A stretch of 64,000 bases of DNA, from positions 189,324,348 through 189,388,347 of the forward strand of contig CM024753.1 in assembly GCA_014218235.1 (NCBI GenBank). Reading direction: 5' to 3'. The notes below the pieces were generated by a model, which was not told where the DNA came from, did not search any database, and saw only the letters and a program-made list of their open reading frames with translations. Source of the stretch: Colocasia esculenta (lineage: Eukaryota; Streptophyta; Magnoliopsida; Alismatales; Araceae). A program made the position numbers and the translations under genes. Positions 59,145 to 64,000 of the stretch are shown here, in pieces (position 1 is the stretch's first letter; each line of letters starts with the position of its first letter).

Positions 59145-59786
59145 TCCTCAGTTGATAGTAGCTTGACTGCAAGTCAATCTTTGAAAAAACATGAGCTGAC
59201 TAAAGCTGATCAAAGAGATCATCAATCCTAGGTAGAGGATACCTATTTTTATGGTCACTTGACTCAACTTCTTATAATCTATACACAACCTCAGGCTACC
59301 ATCATTTTTCCTTACAAATAGTACTAGAGACCCCCATGGAGAAAAGTTAGCACGAATATAGCCTTTCTCCAATAGCTCCCCTAACTGTCTCTTCAGCTCT
59401 CGTAGCTCTGCTGGTGCCATGCGGTATAGTGTCTGTGCAAAAAGGAGCAGTGCTAGGAATAAGTTCAATAATAAACTCAATTTCTCTGACTGGTGGCAGA
59501 CCAGATAGCTCGCCTGGAAAGACATTCGAAAACTCACAAACCACCGGAATGTCTCGACACCCCGAGATGCCTAGTCAACAAGAACTGCGGTGGCAAGAAA
59601 ACCTTGGCACCCACTAGCCAACAACCTCCGAGCACGCAAAGAAGAAATAGAAAAATAGGAAGAAGAAGGTATGAAACCCTGGAAATAAAAAGTAGCTACT
59701 CCGGGCATCTAAAGGTACGCCTTATTCTTTCAACAGTCCACAAATGTGCCATAGTGCTCAAGCCAATCCATGCCCAAGATCACATC
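59145..59786 (-). pseudogene. Ty3 protease end and reverse transcriptase start
   Basis: The minus strand reads DVILGMDWLEHYGTFVDC (end of retropepsin, about 59786-59733). Further on it reads VFPGELSGLPPVREIEFIIE and, after a frameshift, YRMAPAELRELKRQLGELLE and GSLRLCIDYKKLSQVTIK (RT entry and palm, about 59450-59260). These are chromovirus motifs. Frameshifts and truncation before the YVDD region show it is dead. Confidence 0.85.
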
Positions 59787-60665
59787 TGTAACGGCCCCGA
59801 TGCCTGGGCCCCCGGCTCCCACCGAGAATCTAACCATCAGCACTGCCGCCCATGGGCCCAAAGACCCGGAAGGGCTAACGGACCAGTCTAACAAGATATG
59901 TAACGGGAGTAAGTCACAACAACAACACTCAAAGTACCAACAAGTGAAGGAAAAATGTCCAACGCAAGTGCAACTCTAATACAGTCCAAAAGTAAACAAA
60001 GTACAAGTGCAGAAGGAAAAGGGGATAACAGATCCCTTAGGGGCATACCCCAAGGGTGACGAAACAAGTAAGAGAGAACACTGCACACAGAAGATGCCGT
60101 CTACTATGGCCCCATCTCCTCAGCCCGCCGTGGAGGGTACTGCTGTGAAGTCTCACCTGAAAAGGAGGGAATGAGCTTCACGAAGAAGCCCAGTAGGGAC
60201 TACCAATCTCCCACTGGTTCTAACAGCATAATAGATATATATGTGCATAACTGAAATAAATCAAATAAATCTATTCTACTAACAGAGTAAGTGCGGAAGC
60301 GTAAAGTAATAACACGACCATCGATCTAAGCCAAACGTCGGGACCGGAAACCCGTGTAAACCACGGCACTAGGAAGAACCCAAGGCTGCAAACATAGACA
60401 GTGTACAACTGCCTAGACAAAGACACTACCCACAAAACAACTACCACTAGTCAACCGGTCAGGTGCGCCACGCGCCTTACCCTCGACCACCGGTTCATCT
60501 CTAGTACCTCCTATCGAAGTGAGATGTGAAACTAAAGTAACCACAACCTGCCGTAGTCTGGCCGGACTACGGTCCCACGCTTGGCCCCTCTAAATAGTAC
60601 CGGAACCAAGTAGAGTGAGGCAGTGAGAAGGACTAGCTGATCTGCGCCGGAAGAACACCAAACCA
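59787..60665 (-). repeat. Solo LTR of a Ty3 element
   Basis: 879 bp that starts, on the minus strand, TGGTTTGGTG and ends CCGTTACA. CATC lies on both sides (59783-59786 and 60666-60669). When the block is removed the protease frame reads through (DADVILGMDWL), proving insertion. No internal sequence is attached, so it is a product of LTR-LTR recombination. Confidence 0.8.
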
Positions 60666-60704
60666 CATCGGCATCCCAGACTTAGCTAAGAGAGCTCTGC
60701 AAAC

Positions 60705-61286
60705 TATTGGGCGGCATGCTATGAGGCAGGTGTGCGTGCCAGCGTCTCACCCTGGGGCGACCTGAGAATGAGGGTGTGGCGGAGGCCGGGTTGGCCAAGT
60801 CATGCCTAGGTCTGGGTGTGGACCTGCCTGCGGGTGTTGCTGTGTTGTCCACCAGGGGGAATGTACCCTGTGGTGAGTTATAAGGAAGGATGGTATCCTT
60901 ACACAACAACTCGAGTTTTGGCGTAACGGCAATGCCTGAGATCCTATATACCTAGTATCAGAGCAGATCACAGGTTCGATTCCCAGGGGTGCTGCTGGGG
61001 GGGGGGGGGGGGGGGGGGGGAGGAAAGAGAGAGAGAGATTGTTGGGCGGCATGCTGCGAGGCAGGTGTGCGTGCCAGCGTCTCACCCTGAGGCGACCTGA
61101 GAATGAGGGTGTGTCGGAGGCCGGGTTGGCCAAGTCATGCCTAGGTCCGGGTGTGGACCTGCCTGCGGGTGTTGCTGTGTTGTCTAGCAAGGGGACTGTA
61201 CCCTGTGGTGGGTTATAAGGAAGGATGGTATCCTTACACAATAATTCGAGTTTTGGTGTAACGGTAATGTCTGAGATCCTATATAC
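60705..61286 (+). repeat. TRIM-like pair of 247-bp LTRs around a G24 tract
   Basis: Two direct repeats (60705-60951 and 61040-61286) begin TATTGGGCGGC / TGTTGGGCGGC and end ATATAC. The first is followed by a primer-site-like TAGTATCAGAGC, a 20-base stretch with GGTTCGATTCCCAGG, 24 consecutive G (60997-61020) and AGGAAAGAGAGAGAGAGAT, a polypurine tract. Total about 580 bp with no coding: the layout of a TRIM element. The LTR ends lack the usual CA. Confidence 0.6.
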
Positions 61287-61288
61287 TT

Positions 61289-61300
61289 GGTATCAGAGCG
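61289..61300 (+). promoter_or_regulatory. Primer binding site of the SIRE gag region
   Basis: TGGTATCAGAGC directly follows the second 247-bp repeat and precedes the gag leader. Confidence 0.75.
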
Positions 61301-61347
61301 AGGTTCTCTGATCAATCAAGAAGATCTAACGATCTTAAAGAAGATCC

Positions 61348-63118
61348 ATGGCAGCTCAAGGATATGCTGAAGGTCAATCAGTCACCAGACCTCCATTCTT
61401 CGATGGAGAGGATTACCAATATTGGAAGATGAGAATGGAATGCTTCATTCGAGGTACAAACTTTGATCTGTGGCAGGTAATCGAGGTAGGTGATTATGTT
61501 ATTGTTCATGTTCCAAGCACTACTGAAATTACAGCAGCAGATAAAAGTAAATTATCTTTAAACTTTAAAGCAAATAACTATTTATGTTGTGCTTTATCTA
61601 AAAGAGAATTTAGTAGAGTATCTGCCTGTAAATCTGCTAAAGAAATATGGGATAAATTGCAAGTAACCTATGAAGGAACAGATAAGTAAAACAAACTAGG
61701 ATAAACATTCTTGTTTCACAGTATGAGCTGTTCAAAATGCTTCCTAACGAAAACATTACTCAAATGTATAATAGATTTTCTAGCATAGTAGTAGGTCTAA
61801 GCTCTCTTGGTAAAAATCTTTCTGATGAAGAAACTATCAGAAAAATACTTAGATCTTTAACCCTTTCATAGACCCCTAAGGTCACCGCTATTGAAGAAGC
61901 CCATGATCTAACCAAGTTTTTTATTGATAAGCTAATTGGTTCCCTCATGGCACATGAAATTAATATGGAGCGATTATCTTGAGGCTCATCCAAGAAAAAT
62001 TCTAATGCTCTTAAAGTTGCAGCTGCTCCTTCCACCTCTTCTTCTTCTAGTTCCAAAAATGCATATTCTGAAGACAATGACGTAGATGAAGTACTGTCCA
62101 AACTTCAAAAAATTCTCAAGAAGAAGAAAAATAGACCAAGAAGGATTTAAAAGAAAGAGAGAAAAGAAAAAGAACCAGTCTACTATGAGTGCAGAAAACT
62201 TGGACATCTAAGACCAGATTGTCCTAAAGTAAAGAAGACTGGTCAACCAGAAAAGTCCAAAAAGAAGCACAAGAAATTCAAAAGAAAATCCATGGCGGCT
62301 GCTTGGGAAAATGATGAGGCCACAACTTCAGAATCATCAAGCTTAGAATCCGAGAAAGAGTAAGTAAGTCTAGCCCTCATGGTAGGACTAGATGAGGTAC
62401 ATTTTGACCCATTTTTTGATTCATGCACTGATTCAGGGTCAGAGTCTGAAGACTTAGAAGAAGTCTTTAATGAGCTATATGAAAAACATAAGGGTGTTGT
62501 AAAAGAATTAAAAAATCTGAAAAACAACACTACTTGCTTGGAAAACACCAATTCTGATCTTAAATCCGAATTGGAGCAACTAGAAAAATAATTAAAGGAT
62601 AGTAAAGATAATAATTATCTTTTGAATGAAGATTTGAAAAGTAAAAATAATGAGAAGTTAGAGTTAGAAGAAAAATTAAAAACTCTAACTGAAGAAAATC
62701 TTTATTTAAAAGAATCAGTTAGAAAATTAACTAGAGGGAAAACATCTTTAGTCCTATGCTTAAAAGGGTCAAAATCTAGAAATAATAAAAAAAGGCTTGG
62801 ATACATACCTCCGGAAAAAGGAAAACAAGTCATAATTCTTGAAAAATATCCATTACCAAAATTTGTAAAAGAAACCAAGTTGTCTCAGAAAAGGCCCCTG
62901 TAAAAGAAAAAGTTTCCAAAAAATGTGTTCTAAACAGACATCATAAAAACAATAAGAACTGTAAAATAAATTATATTCATTGTTGTTCTCATTGCAATAA
63001 ATTAGAACATACAGTAAACACCTGCACAACAAGGCACCTAGTATGGATCCCGAAAGGATATTTTTATGCATCTAACCATCAAGGACCCAAAAAGATTTGG
63101 GTACCTACTTCTGAGTAG
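61348..63118 (+). pseudogene. SIRE/Maximus-type gag, many stops
   Basis: Starts MAAQGYAEGQSV, then RPPFFDGEDYQYWKMRMECF (gag N-terminal domain) and SLNFKANNYLCCAL, with a frameshift at about 61687. It continues NENITQMYNRFSSIVVGLSS, a Ser/Lys-rich linker, a knuckle in which the first Cys is Tyr (YYECRKLGHLRPDC, about 62180), a coiled coil (62430-62740), a second intact knuckle CSHCNKLEHTVNTC (about 62980) and the gag end GPKKIWVPTSE. Stops at about 61868, 61979, 62148, 62362 and 62589. No pol follows. Confidence 0.85.
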
Positions 63119-63491
63119 TTTATTTACAGGATAGCCTTGAAGCATCAGGAACAAGATGCTCAAGGCACTGGTGACTGCCAGCTCTTCATCCAACTCATAT
63201 CTGAAGAGGGAGTAGTCATTAATTTATTTTTAAATTTTAATATTACTAACAATTATTTGCAAGTCTCATTCAGGGGGAGCACAGACTAAGGGGGAGTTAT
63301 TCATTAATGTCAATCATTGTTGAACCCCTCAATGGTAAGAAATTTTCACAAAGGGGAGAGAATGCATGGTAAGATCCTTCCTTTTTGGTTAGTGGCAAAA
63401 AAGGAGAGAGTATACATTATCTATGAATTTTCTGTATTTTTATGCTTTAAGTATTTTTGTCAGAAAATTCTCATAAAATTTTGTCATCACC
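63119..63491 (+). other. Gag-to-LTR leader of the SIRE region
   Basis: Non-coding, with several purine runs (AGGGGGAGCA, AAGGGGGAGTT, AAAGGGGAGAG) typical of SIRE 3' leaders. Confidence 0.6.
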
Positions 63492-63505
63492 AAAAAAGGG
63501 GAGAT
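63492..63505 (+). promoter_or_regulatory. Polypurine tract
   Basis: AAAAAAGGGGAGAT directly before the LTR start TGTTGAACC. Confidence 0.8.
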
Positions 63506-64000
63506 TGTTGAACCACTCTATATTTTACCCCTATATTTTGGTGATAACAAAATTTATGATTAATTAAAAATTATTAAATATATTTAATATCATGTTTTCC
63601 AAGTGAAATATAAATTTATGGTATTTTGGTGATAACAAAATTTATGATTAATTAAATATTATTAAATAAATTAAATATCATGTTTTCTAATAAATATAAA
63701 TTTATGACATTATTGCCATATGATTTGCACTAAAAAGTTAAATCGGTGTCCATTCAATATACATCGATTTCAGTTCACAAAGTGCCATATCAATTTGCCT
63801 GAAAATATGGATTTCACTCTCACATCGATTTGATCTCATAAATATTTGATAAGTGACTCGCACATCGATTTGGTCTCATAAGGATTCGATAAGTGACCCT
63901 CACATCGATTTGGTCTCATAAGGATTCGATAAGTGATTCTCACATCGATTTGGTCTCATAAGGATTCGATAAGTGACCCTCACATCGATTTGGTCTCATA
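63506..64000 (+). repeat. 3' LTR of the SIRE element, cut by window end
   Basis: Starts TGTTGAACCACTC. A block of about 88 bases is duplicated (63535-63622 and 63623-63710). From 63821 a 40-bp tandem array begins. This LTR is unrelated to the 247-bp repeats at 60705-61286 that occupy the 5' position. Confidence 0.75.
63821..64000 (+). repeat. 40-bp tandem repeat (4.5 copies, continues beyond window)
   Basis: Units at 63821-63860 (diverged), 63861-63900, 63901-63940, 63941-63980 and a partial one from 63981. Each begins CACATCGATTTGGTCTCATA; the last three differ only in the final bases. Confidence 0.92.

Noticed and set aside
60971..60990. GGTTCGATTCCCAGG as part of a tRNA gene or SINE
   Set aside because: Only a B-box-like string; no A box, no cloverleaf and no SINE tail. 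It lies in the centre of an LTR pair.
63821..64000. CRISPR-like array
   Set aside because: Units are contiguous without variable spacers and the genome is a plant; it is a tandem repeat in an LTR.

Overview
The window is eukaryotic nuclear DNA from a flowering plant. Evidence: one multi-exon gene for a plastid-type PHT4 anion transporter with GT-AG introns, fragments of other plant-specific genes (plastid ATP/ADP translocator, GAUT13/14-like glycosyltransferase, chloroplast-type PPR protein), and plant lineages of LTR retrotransposons (Athila/Tat-like, chromovirus, SIRE/Maximus, Tork-like), CACTA, hAT, Helitron and LINE elements. I cannot name the species. There are no rRNA, tRNA or CRISPR features.

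Layout. 1-9610: an internally deleted Athila/Tat-like Ty3 element (window starts inside its 5' LTR) with a 13-bp-TSD LINE insertion in its leader. It sits in the gag region of a minus-strand Ty3 element (9611-13111), which itself interrupts a minus-strand chromovirus integrase (13112-13875). 13990-16390: relic of a SIRE-type LTR and tandem duplications. 16409-32927: one 16.5-kb CACTA transposon with 3-bp TSD (TGG). It carries same-strand host gene pieces (a TM-protein piece, a PPR gene 5' end with introns, a DUF4283 domain) and has itself been split by a 9.27-kb non-coding LTR element (LARD) with 5-bp TSD (TAAGT). 32931-35300: AT-rich intergenic DNA with decayed tandem repeats.

35366-39713: the only gene that looks intact, an eight-exon PHT4-type MFS transporter of 547 aa. 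40291-46629: a hAT element with a perfect 8-bp TSD, inserted at the edge of a GAUT exon and itself containing a decayed Tork-like Copia element (40473-45818). 48676-52131: stacked Helitrons. A 2.7-kb Helitron carrying part of a plastidic ATP/ADP translocator gene lies 9 bp inside the 5' end of a 450-bp Helitron. 52307-58935: a minus-strand SIRE/Maximus deletion derivative (TSD GGCAC) with many copies of the palindrome CTGTCGACAG. 59145-60704: Ty3 PR/RT fragment broken by a solo LTR. 60705-64000: a TRIM-like LTR pair around a G24 tract, fused to a SIRE gag region that ends in an LTR with 40-bp tandem repeats running off the window.

The region is therefore a small gene island (PHT4) between deep nests of transposons. 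No clearly new molecular system is visible. The best candidates for something undescribed are the two gene-carrying DNA transposons (CACTA with a same-strand PPR/DUF4283 cargo; Helitron with the NTT fragment) and the recurring GTCGAC/ATCGAT palindromes in several SIRE-type LTRs. Boundaries supported by matching TSDs are firm; function and lineage calls rest on motif recognition by eye.
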